Shown here: in pieces, positions 1 to 8,644 of the stretch | How positions within the stretch are numbered: the stretch's first letter is position 1 | Layout: every line of letters begins with the position of its first letter | Source of the DNA: CAZNLH01 sp964573995 | GTDB lineage: Bacteria; Gemmatimonadota; CAZMKB01; CAZNLH01 | Length of the DNA: 64,000 bases | Assembly: GCA_964573995.1 (NCBI GenBank) | Contig: CAZNLH010000010.1 | Location: 1 to 64,000, forward strand | Reading direction: 5' to 3' | Translations under genes and position numbers: made by a program | The notes under the pieces: model-generated | The model's input: only the letters and a program-made list of their open reading frames with translations | Database searches by the model: none | Told to the model about the DNA's origin: nothing

Positions 1-209
1 TCCTGCGGGAGGTTCGCTGCCGTCCTGCGCACGACAAAGGAAGCGACTTTCATCCTGTCGATGCAAAAGCGGGGAAACTCCAGTATTATCAAGTATTGAC
101 AAATCGCCCCCCTCTCATTACCCATTAGCATCGTTTTATTGCCATCATTTTCCCTCGATCGACGCCGGCCGGGTCCTCCCGGGAGCGTTGTCTACTTGAA
201 GCAAGAACT

Positions 210-2147
210 ATGGAACCCGAGTCCATGGACAACGAAGACAGGACCGACCCTGGCACCGGCTTGAACACGTCCGGTGCCTTTTCTCCCTATGTCGACAGCA
301 ACACCTCGATCCCGGAATTCACACTCAAGGCCCTCCTGAGCGGGACCATCCTTGGAATTATATTCGGGGCGGCCAACGCCTATCTCGGCCTGAGAGTCGG
401 CCTGACGGTGAGCGCCTCGATCCCGGTGGCAGTTATGTCCGTGGCTATCTTCAGGGTCCTCGGCGGAAGCACCGTTCTCGAAAACAACATGGTCCAGACC
501 ATAGGTTCCGCCGGTGAGTCCCTGGCGGCCGGCGTTATCTTCACCATACCCGCCCTTATCCTCTGGGGGATCCGCCCCGAAATCGGCAAGATCTTCGCGA
601 TATCCGTACTTGGCGGCTGGCTCGGCGTCCTCTTCATGATCCCGCTCAGGCGGTTCCTCATCGTCCGCGAACACCGCAGGCTCCCCTTCCCGGAGGGAAC
701 CGCTTGCGCGGAAGTCCTCATCGCGGGAGACACCGGCGGAAGACAGGCGAGGACGGTATTCTCGGGGCTCGGCATAGGGGCGCTCTACGAGTTCCTGATG
801 AGCGGGATGGCCTTGTGGAAACGGACCCCGTCATGGGATATTCCTGGATTCGCCGGGGCACGAGTGGAGGCCGAGATCACGCCCCCTCTCCTCGGTGTGG
901 GATACATCATAGGGCCGCGAATATCAGCCATGATGATGGCTGGAGGCTCGATATCCTGGCTCGTCCTCATCCCCCTCATCACGGCCATCGGTCGCCACAC
1001 AACCACTCCACTCTTCCCGGCCACCGACCTGATAGCCAACATGGGACCCCATGAGATCTGGAATAATTACATCAGGTATATCGGCGCGGGGGCCGTGGCG
1101 TTCGGGGGGATCATCACATTGATACGCGCGATCCCGACGATCTGGGAATCCTTCCGGGTGGGATTCGCCGAGATCGTGGGCGGCCTGAAGAATGCAGGTC
1201 CGAGGGTCCTGAGAACCGACAGGGACATACCCCTCATGTGGGTCCTCATCGGCTCATTGATACTGGTCGTCCTGATATGGTTGCTACCCTATGTCCCGGT
1301 GACACTCATCGGCGCCTTGTTGATCGTCCTCTTCGCGTTCTTCTTTGTCACCGTCTCTTCGAGGATCGTCGGGCTGATCGGGTCATCCTCTAACCCCGTC
1401 TCCGGAATGACCATAGCCACCCTCCTGGGGACGAGCCTGATCTTCGTGGCCCTCGGCTGGACTGGAGAAGAATACATGGTAATGGCCCTCAGCATCGGTG
1501 CCGTAGTCTGCATAGCGGCCGCCATCGCCGGAGACACATCGCAGGACCTGAAGACCGGTTTCCTCGTGGGTGCCACCCCCAGGAGCCAGCAGTTGGGAGA
1601 ATTCATAGGAGTCCTGACCTCGGCGGTCTTTATGGGATGGATAATCCTCTTCCTCGACCGCGCCTACCAGATCGGATCAGAACAACTCCCTGCCCCGCAG
1701 GCCACGCTCATGTCTCTCGTGGTAAAGGGGGTATTGACGGCCGAACTGCCATGGGGGCTCGTGATGATCGGTATCTTCCTCTCCGCTACCCTCGAGATAC
1801 TTGGTATACAGTCCCTGCCATGCGCAGTCGGTATCTACCTGCCTCTCAGCCTTTCTACACCAATAATGGCGGGGGGACTCATCCGCCACCTGATAGAACG
1901 GAAGGACAGCAATTCAAAACGGGACGGGATTGAGCGAGGGACCCTGTTCAGTTCCGGACTGATCGCCGGTGGCGCGCTGATGGGAATCATCATAGCCGGC
2001 CTCGTCATTTACCGGAACGGGGTACTGGCTGAGAAGATCCGGATCGGAAACGATTGGATGGGGAGTTGGGGGCACCTCGTCTCCCTGCTGATATTTTTCT
2101 TGCTCTCTCTCACGCTTGTGCGTACAATTATGAGAGAAGAGGGGTAG
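210..2147 (+). CDS. OPT-family oligopeptide transporter
   Basis: A 645-residue polytopic membrane protein of the oligopeptide transporter (OPT) superfamily, which imports peptides or metal-chelator complexes by proton symport across the inner membrane. The N-terminal third carries the typical GAANAYLGLRVGLTVSASIP stretch and a following NNMVQTIGSAGES block. Many hydrophobic segments cover nearly the whole chain, and the C-terminus is a final helix ending in RTIMREEG. The length is normal for bacterial OPT proteins. No strong Shine-Dalgarno precedes the ATG at 210, and a second ATG lies at 225, so the start is uncertain. A TTGACA lies at 96-101 but its -10 partner is poor. It sits 41 bases before an aminopeptidase, which fits peptide uptake followed by hydrolysis (inference). 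The substrate cannot be read from sequence. Confidence 0.9.
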   Translation: MEPESMDNEDRTDPGTGLNTSGAFSPYVDSNTSIPEFTLKALLSGTILGIIFGAANAYLGLRVGLTVSASIPVAVMSVAIFRVLGGSTVLENNMVQTIGSAGESLAAGVIFTIPALILWGIRPEIGKIFAISVLGGWLGVLFMIPLRRFLIVREHRRLPFPEGTACAEVLIAGDTGGRQARTVFSGLGIGALYEFLMSGMALWKRTPSWDIPGFAGARVEAEITPPLLGVGYIIGPRISAMMMAGGSISWLVLIPLITAIGRHTTTPLFPATDLIANMGPHEIWNNYIRYIGAGAVAFGGIITLIRAIPTIWESFRVGFAEIVGGLKNAGPRVLRTDRDIPLMWVLIGSLILVVLIWLLPYVPVTLIGALLIVLFAFFFVTVSSRIVGLIGSSSNPVSGMTIATLLGTSLIFVALGWTGEEYMVMALSIGAVVCIAAAIAGDTSQDLKTGFLVGATPRSQQLGEFIGVLTSAVFMGWIILFLDRAYQIGSEQLPAPQATLMSLVVKGVLTAELPWGLVMIGIFLSATLEILGIQSLPCAVGIYLPLSLSTPIMAGGLIRHLIERKDSNSKRDGIERGTLFSSGLIAGGALMGIIIAGLVIYRNGVLAEKIRIGNDWMGSWGHLVSLLIFFLLSLTLVRTIMREEG

Positions 2148-2188
2148 ATCCTCATACTTGATAATTACCCAAACTCGGGAGAAGTCAG

Positions 2189-3148
2189 ATGAATGAACTC
2201 CGGGAGGCGACCAGAATCACCCTGAGAGATTGCCTGGGCCTCAAGGATGGGGAAGAAGTACTGATCGTTACCGATGCAGAGTGCATGGAAGTGGCTCAAT
2301 CTTTGTTTGACACCTCCGCCGAACAGGGTAGTGTGCCGCTCCTCATCGAAATTCCCGTTGGTCGCAGGGACGGCGAGGAGCCTCCAGAACTCGTCGGCGA
2401 GATGATGAAGAGAGTGGACGTAGTAATTGCACCGACTCTGAAGTCAATCACCCACACGCGGGCTCGACGGGAGGCCTCTGCAGCGGGCGCCCGCGTGGCT
2501 ACGATGCCCGGGATCACGCCCGAAATCATGGTCCGCACGATGAAAGTGGACTACCACGGGATCGCCCAGGTAACACACGCCCTCGCGGAATTGCTGTCAT
2601 CCGCCTCTCGCGTGGTGGTCCGGACAAGGGCGGGGACGGATGTCGAATTGTCGATCAAGGGAAGAACCGGCCTGTCCGATACCGGCCTGATTCACCACAG
2701 TGGTGACTTCAGCAACCTGCCGGCCGGTGAGGCCTACCTCGCTCCCGTTGAGGGCTCCACCAACGGAATAATCGTGGTAGACGGGTCGATGGCCGGGGTC
2801 GGCAAGTTGGAAGAGGGGGACGAGATAACCATAGTAGTGGAGCGCGGGGTGGCACGGGAGATTCGGGGCGGGGCTTCGGCGGAACGGTTCAAGGGGCTGA
2901 TAGACAGCGTCGGAGAGAACGGCGGAAACGTAGCCGAACTGGGAATCGGTACTAACAACAGGGCGATCATATCCGGCGTAGTGCTTGAAGATGAGAAGGT
3001 CCTTGGAACGGCTCACATCGCCTTCGGCAACAACCTCAGCATGGGTGGAAGCATCGATGTCCCCCTTCACCTCGACGGCGTCCTGATCAGGCCCACTATC
3101 GAGATCGACGGCAGGATCGTCCTGAACAAAGGCGAGATCGACTTATAA
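2189..3148 (+). CDS. Aminopeptidase, M29/AmpS-like
   Basis: A 319-residue protein resembling short members of the M29 (AmpS/AmpT) metallo-aminopeptidase group, predicted cytosolic. The N-terminal part has the Rossmann-like start (LKDGEEVLIVTDAE). The C-terminal part keeps the family-type end, with GTAHIAFGNN and then VPLHLDGVLI, whose histidines and aspartate are candidate metal ligands, plus an ELGIGTN block before them. It is shorter than classical M29 enzymes (about 400 residues), so the exact subfamily is uncertain. A good Shine-Dalgarno (GGGAGAAG) precedes the ATG. It lies 41 bases after the OPT transporter on the same strand, and the pair probably takes up and hydrolyses peptides. It converges on the PilZ gene with only 10 bases between the stop codons. 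Confidence 0.78.
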   Translation: MNELREATRITLRDCLGLKDGEEVLIVTDAECMEVAQSLFDTSAEQGSVPLLIEIPVGRRDGEEPPELVGEMMKRVDVVIAPTLKSITHTRARREASAAGARVATMPGITPEIMVRTMKVDYHGIAQVTHALAELLSSASRVVVRTRAGTDVELSIKGRTGLSDTGLIHHSGDFSNLPAGEAYLAPVEGSTNGIIVVDGSMAGVGKLEEGDEITIVVERGVAREIRGGASAERFKGLIDSVGENGGNVAELGIGTNNRAIISGVVLEDEKVLGTAHIAFGNNLSMGGSIDVPLHLDGVLIRPTIEIDGRIVLNKGEIDL

Positions 3149-3158
3149 CCTGAGAAAT

Positions 3159-3545
3159 CTACCCCTCAACTACACGACCGGAGAGGAAGCCCTGGATCTT
3201 TTCCCTGTCGGGACGAGAAATCTCGGTAAAGAGAATCCCCATGCGATAACGGCCTTCCTTCCCGCCCTCCGGCTCTGTTCTCACGACCACTCCCCTGCAG
3301 ACAGCCGCTTCGTCCTGCGCTCTCACCGCATTGAGAGAGGCAAAATTGATGGTCAGGAGGACCTTTGTAAGGGGCTCCACGTAGCGATCCACCTCGCAAT
3401 ATGCGCCGCCAAGGCTCAGGTCGAGAATCAGTACCGACGGGATGGAGACCCTTGGGTCATCCGGCCTTGTACCGATAGAGGCCTTCAGCCTGATCTTCAG
3501 GCGCTTGTGTCGTCTTCTCTCTAAGTTCAAAGGATTCACTCCCAC
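3159..3545 (-). CDS. PilZ-domain protein
   Basis: A 128-residue single PilZ domain, the c-di-GMP receptor fold. Both nucleotide-binding signatures are present: an arginine-rich RxxxR patch at residues 10-15 (ERRRHKR), and the D-x-S-x-x-G motif as LDLSLGGAY around residues 45-53. It is therefore predicted to bind c-di-GMP rather than be a degenerate PilZ. The start is GTG at 3545 and overlaps the end of guaA by 10 bases, which suggests translational coupling. No output domain is attached, so it probably acts by protein contact. The partner is unknown. Confidence 0.85.
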   Translation of the reverse strand: MGVNPLNLERRRHKRLKIRLKASIGTRPDDPRVSIPSVLILDLSLGGAYCEVDRYVEPLTKVLLTINFASLNAVRAQDEAAVCRGVVVRTEPEGGKEGRYRMGILFTEISRPDREKIQGFLSGRVVEG

Positions 3546-5116
3546 TCGATTGTGCTCGGCGGTTTTGAACTGATGTCGTAAACCACCCGGTTCACGCCTT
3601 CGACCTCGTTGATTATCCGTCGCGAGACCTCGCCTATGAAACCTGGAGGGAACGGAAACCAGTCCGCTGTCATGCCGTCCGTACTGGTCACTGCCCTGAG
3701 CGCGATGACATTCTCATAGGTCCTTCGATCCCCCATTACCCCTACTGAGTGAACCGGGAGGAGGACTGCAAATGCCTGCCAGATAGTGTCATAAAAGTCT
3801 CGCCTCCTGATCTCCTCGATAAAGATCGCATCGGCTTCCCTCAACCTCTCCAACCGGTCTTCCGATACTTCGCCGAGGATCCTCACCGCCAGGCCGGGGC
3901 CTGGAAAGGGGTGACGGCCAATCACCTCCGAGGGCAGGCCGAGTTCCCTCCCGAGTTCCCTCACTTCGTCCTTGAAGAGCCACCGCAGGGGTTCGATGAT
4001 CCTGAACGGCAGCCTGTCCGGCAGTCCACCCACGTTATGGTGAGTCTTGATCTTCGATGAGGGGCCGCGGACGGAAACGCTCTCGATGACATCGGGATAG
4101 AGGGTCCCCTGGGCCAGGAACTTGATATCCCGCAGCCTCGACGCCTCCCGGTCGAAGATATCAATGAAGAGATGACCTATAATTTTCCGCTTCTCTTCTG
4201 GATCCACGACACCACGGAGTGCCTCTATGAAGTCCTTTCGCGCATCCACCATGACAAGCGACGAGTCGAGGTATCTGTGAAATACGCCCTCGAGGGTCAC
4301 GGGCTCGTCCTTTCTCAACAGGCCGTTGTCGACGAACACGCATATCAGCCTGCTTCCAATGGCCCTGTCGAGCAAGGTGGCGGTGACGAAGGAGTCGACC
4401 CCACCGCTGAGCCCGCAGATGACCCTTCCATCGCCTACTTCGTCTCGGATCGTTGTGCAGGCGGACTTGATGAAGTTCTTCATCGTCCATCCGGGGCGGC
4501 AGCCGCATATCTCAAAGAGGAAGTTGGCGATGATCTCTTCACCCCGATGGGTATGCACCACCTCGGGGTGGAATTGAACGCAGGCGATCCGCTTCTCGCG
4601 GTGATAGATGGCGGCGGCCGGCGTGTTGTCTGTCTTGCCCGTCGCTTGAAATCCCTTCGGCAGCGTTTTGATCCTGTCCCCGTGACTCATCCAGACCTGG
4701 ATCTCTTCTCCTGCACCAAAGCCCCGGAAGATCCCGTCCGCCCCTTCGACAGTGAGCATCGCGGCACCATATTCACGACGTTTACCCCTTACGATCTTAC
4801 CCCCGCAAGCGTTGACGACGAGGTGCATCCCGTAGCATATACCGAGTATGGGGATACCAGCCTCGAGCAGTCCCTCCGGCAGGACCGGCGCCCCAGGATC
4901 ATATACGCTGGCCGGGCCGCCGGACAGGATCACTCCCATTGGTCCGAGTTTCTTAATAAGATCGGCCGTATCCGGTGGAGGGATGACCTCGCTGTAGACG
5001 TTGAGTTCCCTGACGCGCCGGGCGATGAGCTGGGTGTACTGAGAACCGTAGTCGAGTATCAAGATCCCGCCCGAGATATCATCACGGACAGGTATCACCG
5101 CAGGTTTCACACTCAC
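3536..5116 (-). CDS. guaA: GMP synthase (glutamine-hydrolysing)
   Basis: Converts XMP to GMP with glutamine and ATP, the last step of de novo guanine nucleotide synthesis, in the cytosol. The 526 residues match the full-length single-chain enzyme. A class I glutamine amidotransferase domain carries the nucleophile Cys94 in LGICYGMHL and the catalytic HPE in QFHPEVV. An ATP-pyrophosphatase domain follows with the PP-loop GLSGGVDSF near residue 230. The C-terminal dimerisation domain ends in KPPSTIEWE, the usual terminus. The chosen start is GTG at 5116, with GGGGGA upstream; there is no better ATG. The PilZ gene begins inside its last codons. Confidence 0.97.
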   Translation of the reverse strand: MSVKPAVIPVRDDISGGILILDYGSQYTQLIARRVRELNVYSEVIPPPDTADLIKKLGPMGVILSGGPASVYDPGAPVLPEGLLEAGIPILGICYGMHLVVNACGGKIVRGKRREYGAAMLTVEGADGIFRGFGAGEEIQVWMSHGDRIKTLPKGFQATGKTDNTPAAAIYHREKRIACVQFHPEVVHTHRGEEIIANFLFEICGCRPGWTMKNFIKSACTTIRDEVGDGRVICGLSGGVDSFVTATLLDRAIGSRLICVFVDNGLLRKDEPVTLEGVFHRYLDSSLVMVDARKDFIEALRGVVDPEEKRKIIGHLFIDIFDREASRLRDIKFLAQGTLYPDVIESVSVRGPSSKIKTHHNVGGLPDRLPFRIIEPLRWLFKDEVRELGRELGLPSEVIGRHPFPGPGLAVRILGEVSEDRLERLREADAIFIEEIRRRDFYDTIWQAFAVLLPVHSVGVMGDRRTYENVIALRAVTSTDGMTADWFPFPPGFIGEVSRRIINEVEGVNRVVYDISSKPPSTIEWE

Positions 5117-5223
5117 TTTGATCCCCCGAGTCTGTTACTGCCGCCCTCACCGCCATCTTGAGGACAGATGGACACCGAGGAACCGGGCCGGGGCGACAAG
5201 GACCTCCCCTCATCGCAGGCCGG

Positions 5224-6654
5224 TCAATAGGCCCTTGCGAAGTAGACACGTTCCTTCGAATCACTCCCGCAGACGACGCACTTCCCATCCTCCTCGATCG
5301 ACTCGAAGGGGATGCACCTCAAGGTCGCTTTGGTGTCCTCCTGGATCTTCGCCTCGCAATCCGCCGACCCACACCAGTGGGCGAGGAGGAAACCACCTTT
5401 TTCCTCCAGGGCCTCGCGGAAGGCCTCGTATCCATCGACCATGAAGGTTCGTTTATCAAGGCGGTCCTCCGCCCTTCGGTAGAGAGAACGCTGTACATCG
5501 TCCAACTTGTCCCTCACGCAGGCACCAATCCCGTCAATCGCTACCTTCTCTTTGGCACCGGAGTCCCTGCGGCAGAGCACCACCTCTTCGCCTTCGACCT
5601 CCTTCGGCCCTATCTCCAGCCGTATCGGTACTCCCTTCCGTTCCCATTCGTAGAACTTCCTCCCGAGTGACAGGGTGCCTCTCGTATCCACCTCAACGCG
5701 AAAATCGGCTGACAGGATATCGCGGACGCGGCCAGTCAGGGGAGACACCAGTTCACGCTCATCCCCGGAGGTCCATATCGGCACGATGATGACCTGAACG
5801 GGCGCGAGGCGCGGCGGCAGTACAAGCCCAACATCGTCGCCGTGGGCCATGACAAGGGCCCCTATCAGCCGGGTACTGACCCCCCAGGATGTATTCCAGA
5901 CATATTCCTGCTTCCCCTCCCTGGTCTGGTAGGTCACCTCGAACGCGCGCGCGAAGTTCTGGCCGAGGTCGTGAGAGGTCCCTACCTGCAGCGCCCTTCC
6001 GTCCTGCATCATTGCCTCCACTGCGTAAGTCCTCTCGGCACCGGCGAACTTCTCCGCCTCGCTCTTCCTCCCCCGTATCACCGGGAGCGCCATCCAGTCC
6101 CTGGCAAAGTCCCGGTACATATCGAGGATGCGCAGGGCCTCCTCCTCGGCCTCCTCACGGGTGCCGTGGGCCGTGTGCCCTTCCTGCCAGAGGAACTCCG
6201 TCGTGCGGAGGAAGAGTCGCGTCCTCATCTCCCACCGGATGATATTCGCCCACTGGTTGATCAGGAGGGGCAGATCCCGGTATGACATGATCCACTTCGA
6301 AAACATGCTGTAGATTATCGTCTCGGAGGTCGGCCGCAGCACGAGGGGCTCTTCGAGTTCCTTGTCACCCACGCGGGTAACGACAGCGCATTCAGGTGCG
6401 AATCCCGCGACATGTTCCGCCTCCCTCTTCAAGAAACTCTCCGGTATCAATAGGGGGAAATAGGCGTTTCTCGCCCCCGTCTCCTTGATCATTCGGTCCA
6501 GGGTCCCCTGGATATTCTCCCAGAGCGCATAGCCGTAAGGCCTTATGACCATGCACCCCTTCACGGGCGAATAATCGGCAAGTTCCGCATTGAGGACCAC
6601 GTCGGTATACCACCGCGAATAATCTTCTTCACGATGGGTGATCTTTCGGTTCAT
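5224..6654 (-). CDS. proS: Prolyl-tRNA synthetase, archaeal/eukaryote type
   Basis: Charges tRNA-Pro. The 476-residue chain is the short type (ProRS type 3) that lacks the editing domain inserted in the usual long bacterial enzyme. Class II signatures are visible: motif 2 in IRWEMRTRLFLRTTEF and motif 3 in MAHGDDVGLVLPP. An anticodon-binding domain follows, then a cysteine-containing C-terminal zinc-type domain (CGSADC and CVVCG), and the chain ends in ...VYFARAY with a terminal tyrosine, typical of this type. The type is common in several bacterial phyla as well as archaea. It lies between guaA and a Nudix hydrolase with short gaps. Confidence 0.95.
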   Translation of the reverse strand: MNRKITHREEDYSRWYTDVVLNAELADYSPVKGCMVIRPYGYALWENIQGTLDRMIKETGARNAYFPLLIPESFLKREAEHVAGFAPECAVVTRVGDKELEEPLVLRPTSETIIYSMFSKWIMSYRDLPLLINQWANIIRWEMRTRLFLRTTEFLWQEGHTAHGTREEAEEEALRILDMYRDFARDWMALPVIRGRKSEAEKFAGAERTYAVEAMMQDGRALQVGTSHDLGQNFARAFEVTYQTREGKQEYVWNTSWGVSTRLIGALVMAHGDDVGLVLPPRLAPVQVIIVPIWTSGDERELVSPLTGRVRDILSADFRVEVDTRGTLSLGRKFYEWERKGVPIRLEIGPKEVEGEEVVLCRRDSGAKEKVAIDGIGACVRDKLDDVQRSLYRRAEDRLDKRTFMVDGYEAFREALEEKGGFLLAHWCGSADCEAKIQEDTKATLRCIPFESIEEDGKCVVCGSDSKERVYFARAY

Positions 6655-6671
6655 GACCCCATTACCTCTCT

Positions 6672-7142
6672 CTATCTCCCCCTGATATATCTACCGGTAA
6701 CATTGAAGCCCCTCTCCCAGTCCCCTATAACCGCCGACTTTATATCCTGCGGCAGGACTTCGAGTTGCGAAAACTCTTCGAGACCTACCATGGAGAGCCT
6801 GGTCAGCACCATGTCGTCCACTGCCTCTGGATCCCCACCCAGCCTTGGCTCGTCCCTGCCGTTCCAGCATCCCAGGAAGAAGAAGTCGATCTCCGGAGTA
6901 CCATCCCTCAGGCGGTCCGATACATACAGGAGGGGCCCGACCTTGACCCTAATGCCCGCCTCTTCCTCTACTTCTCGCAGTCCGCACTCATCAAGGTGCT
7001 CTCCCGCCTGAAGCCTTCCACCGGGAAACACCCAGTAATCCCTTCCACCCTTGTGATGGCCGGCAAGGAGCACCCTGTCATTCATAGGAATAACAAGGGC
7101 CACCCGCACGCTGACCCTCGAGTCTTCCCTCGTCTTTACCAC
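6672..7142 (-). CDS. Nudix hydrolase
   Basis: A small pyrophosphohydrolase acting on a nucleoside diphosphate linked to another group; the substrate cannot be predicted. The Nudix box G-x5-E-x7-R-E-x2-E-E-x-G is complete in GGRLQAGEH ... LREVEEEAGI, including all metal-binding glutamates. The frame is open back to a GTG at 7196, but that codon lies in the loop of an intrinsic terminator (7171-7202). I therefore place the start at the GTG at 7142, which follows GGGAG, giving about 156 residues. It lies 17 bases upstream of proS and may be co-transcribed with it. Confidence 0.85.
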   Translation of the reverse strand: MVKTREDSRVSVRVALVIPMNDRVLLAGHHKGGRDYWVFPGGRLQAGEHLDECGLREVEEEAGIRVKVGPLLYVSDRLRDGTPEIDFFFLGCWNGRDEPRLGGDPEAVDDMVLTRLSMVGLEEFSQLEVLPQDIKSAVIGDWERGFNVTGRYIRGR

Positions 7143-7170
7143 GATCTCCCGCTTCCCGCGCGACCAGAGA

Positions 7171-7202
7171 TAAAAACCCCGGATACGAGCACGCACCCGG
7201 GG
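7171..7202 (-). terminator. Intrinsic terminator upstream of Nudix gene
   Basis: Read on the minus strand, CCCCGG, a 14-base loop, and CCGGGG are followed directly by TTTTTATC. The stem is six G-C pairs. It probably ends transcripts from the barrel/TPR genes at 7464-8644, or acts as an attenuator for the Nudix-proS-guaA run. A longer imperfect hairpin (arms 7218-7228 and 7269-7280) lies just upstream in the RNA. Confidence 0.65.
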
Positions 7203-7463
7203 CCGAACTTAAGAAAGGGTACCGACAGTCACTTTGAGCATCTTCTTCTTGGAGGTGAAACATCCGACCTGTCGTGTACCGGAATTCCCAATGGCAATTT
7301 GCGTGCCTGATTTCAAGTCGTGGATGGCTACAGATTAGACATCGCCAACTCCATGCCTCTCAATTGGTTGTAAAATGGGCGAGATCCTGTTCCAGGCATC
7401 CAACGAAGAAAGATATTGCAAACTCTTCATGGGTGCAAAACCCTGAGCAAGGCCTGACGACGC

Positions 7464-8039
7464 TTAAAAGACCAGGCTGAGACCTCCCCCGATGACCATG
7501 TTGTGAATGGTGCCCACCTTCACGGCATCCGTCGGATTGCCACTCGCTGCATCGGTGGCACTGAAATTGAGGTCAAATGTCACGTAGTCACGGACGTCGA
7601 ATCGAGCAGCGATCAGGTTGTTAAGAAAGTATCGAAATCCGCCACCGTAATTGAGAGTGAACTTCGTCTCGGTATCGAGCAGGAGGCTATCCGGACGACT
7701 CACGTCCTTGGGGAGATAGATGGTCGTACCGGTCCCAAGCGTCAGGTATGGGATCACCAAAGTGGTGGGTATATTGATAAGGAAGTTCCCCATCAAGAGG
7801 ACTATCCGGTTGTCTTTGGCCGGTCCGTAACCGATCGTAGTCTCTCCGGAGAGGATCTGATGGGCCCCGCTCCCGAAGCGTATCCCGAATATCGGGGAAC
7901 TGTCCGCCTTAAAGTGCTCGGACAGAGAATTGTCATACCTGTAAAACCCGCCGTATCCCTCGAGTTCAAAGGCAGCGCCGGGGCCGGCATTCAACATCAA
8001 GAGGCAGAGGGCAAGGGATGCCACAAAGAGGGCCTTCAT
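7464..8039 (-). CDS. Predicted outer-membrane beta-barrel protein
   Basis: A 191-residue secreted protein. A clear signal peptide (MKALFVASLALCLLMLNAG, cleavage near PGAAF) is followed by alternating beta-strand sequence rich in Gly and aromatic residues, ending in GGGLSLVF with a C-terminal phenylalanine, the usual barrel-assembly signal. The size suggests about eight strands. I recognise no specific family. It overlaps the upstream TPR gene by four bases, so the two are probably translated together. Function unknown; a structural porin-like or adhesion role is possible. Confidence 0.7.
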   Translation of the reverse strand: MKALFVASLALCLLMLNAGPGAAFELEGYGGFYRYDNSLSEHFKADSSPIFGIRFGSGAHQILSGETTIGYGPAKDNRIVLLMGNFLINIPTTLVIPYLTLGTGTTIYLPKDVSRPDSLLLDTETKFTLNYGGGFRYFLNNLIAARFDVRDYVTFDLNFSATDAASGNPTDAVKVGTIHNMVIGGGLSLVF

Positions 8040-8644
8040 TGATCGCTTCCTCCTTCCATCTTTTCCTTCAACGACTCGATCATCTTCTTGATGGGTTCGA
8101 TATGCGGGTCATCACCTGCGACCTCGATAAACCTGTTCCATGAGTCGATGGCACCCTTCAGGTCTCCGGTCGCGTTCTGGACGAGGCCCATGTTGAACAG
8201 CGCGTTTTTATAGTCAGGCTTGATCTCAAGCGCCTCCTGGTAGCGCTGAATCGCTTCATCCGGCCGCTTGGTATAATAGCATAGCGTCCCGAGATCTACA
8301 ATTACATCCACATCCTTGGGATCCAGTTCGAGGATCTTCTTGTAGAACATCTCGGCCATTGCAAAGTTCCCGTTGTCGTAATAACGGTTGCCCAAGTCGT
8401 GAAGGGCACCGAGGTCGTTCGGGTTGTCCTCTAACCTGTTCATCAAGGCCTTTACCTCGGGATCGTCCGCAACTTCGGAAGACCCCTGGTGGTATTGCAT
8501 GGACTCCCGACTCCGCCGGGTAAGGCCGTAATAAAGCAGGACACCCGCAACGACCGCCACCGCGATCACCAAAAACGCTATCTTCTCTGCAGATGGTGTT
8601 CCCCTTTTCTCGACCGCTTCAACGCGTTTCTTTTTCTTCGACAT
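8036..8644 (-). CDS. Membrane-anchored TPR-repeat protein
   Basis: About 202 residues. A lysine-rich N-terminus (MSKKKKR) and one transmembrane helix (IAFLVIAVAVVAGVLLYYGL) are followed by at least three tetratricopeptide repeats (for example DLGALHDLGNRYYDNGNFA and NALFNMGLVQNATGDLKGA). TPR arrays mediate protein-protein contacts, and here they probably face the periplasm. I prefer the ATG at 8644 over an upstream GTG at 8674 because GGAG lies ten bases before it. It is coupled by a four-base overlap to the downstream barrel gene. A consensus TTGACA lies at 8717-8722 (minus), and two DnaA boxes lie just upstream of it. Confidence 0.78.
   Translation of the reverse strand: MSKKKKRVEAVEKRGTPSAEKIAFLVIAVAVVAGVLLYYGLTRRSRESMQYHQGSSEVADDPEVKALMNRLEDNPNDLGALHDLGNRYYDNGNFAMAEMFYKKILELDPKDVDVIVDLGTLCYYTKRPDEAIQRYQEALEIKPDYKNALFNMGLVQNATGDLKGAIDSWNRFIEVAGDDPHIEPIKKMIESLKEKMEGGSDQ

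Noticed and set aside
1..53. Possible divergent partial gene starting MKVASFVVRRTAANLPQ on the minus strand
   Set aside because: Only 17 codons are visible, with no proper Shine-Dalgarno and no recognisable family; a TGATAATAC extended -10 upstream is suggestive but not enough.
4172..5161. Open frame of 329 codons on the plus strand
   Set aside because: It lies wholly antisense to guaA, whose protein is full-length and conserved; the translated product resembles nothing and the frame reflects codon bias.
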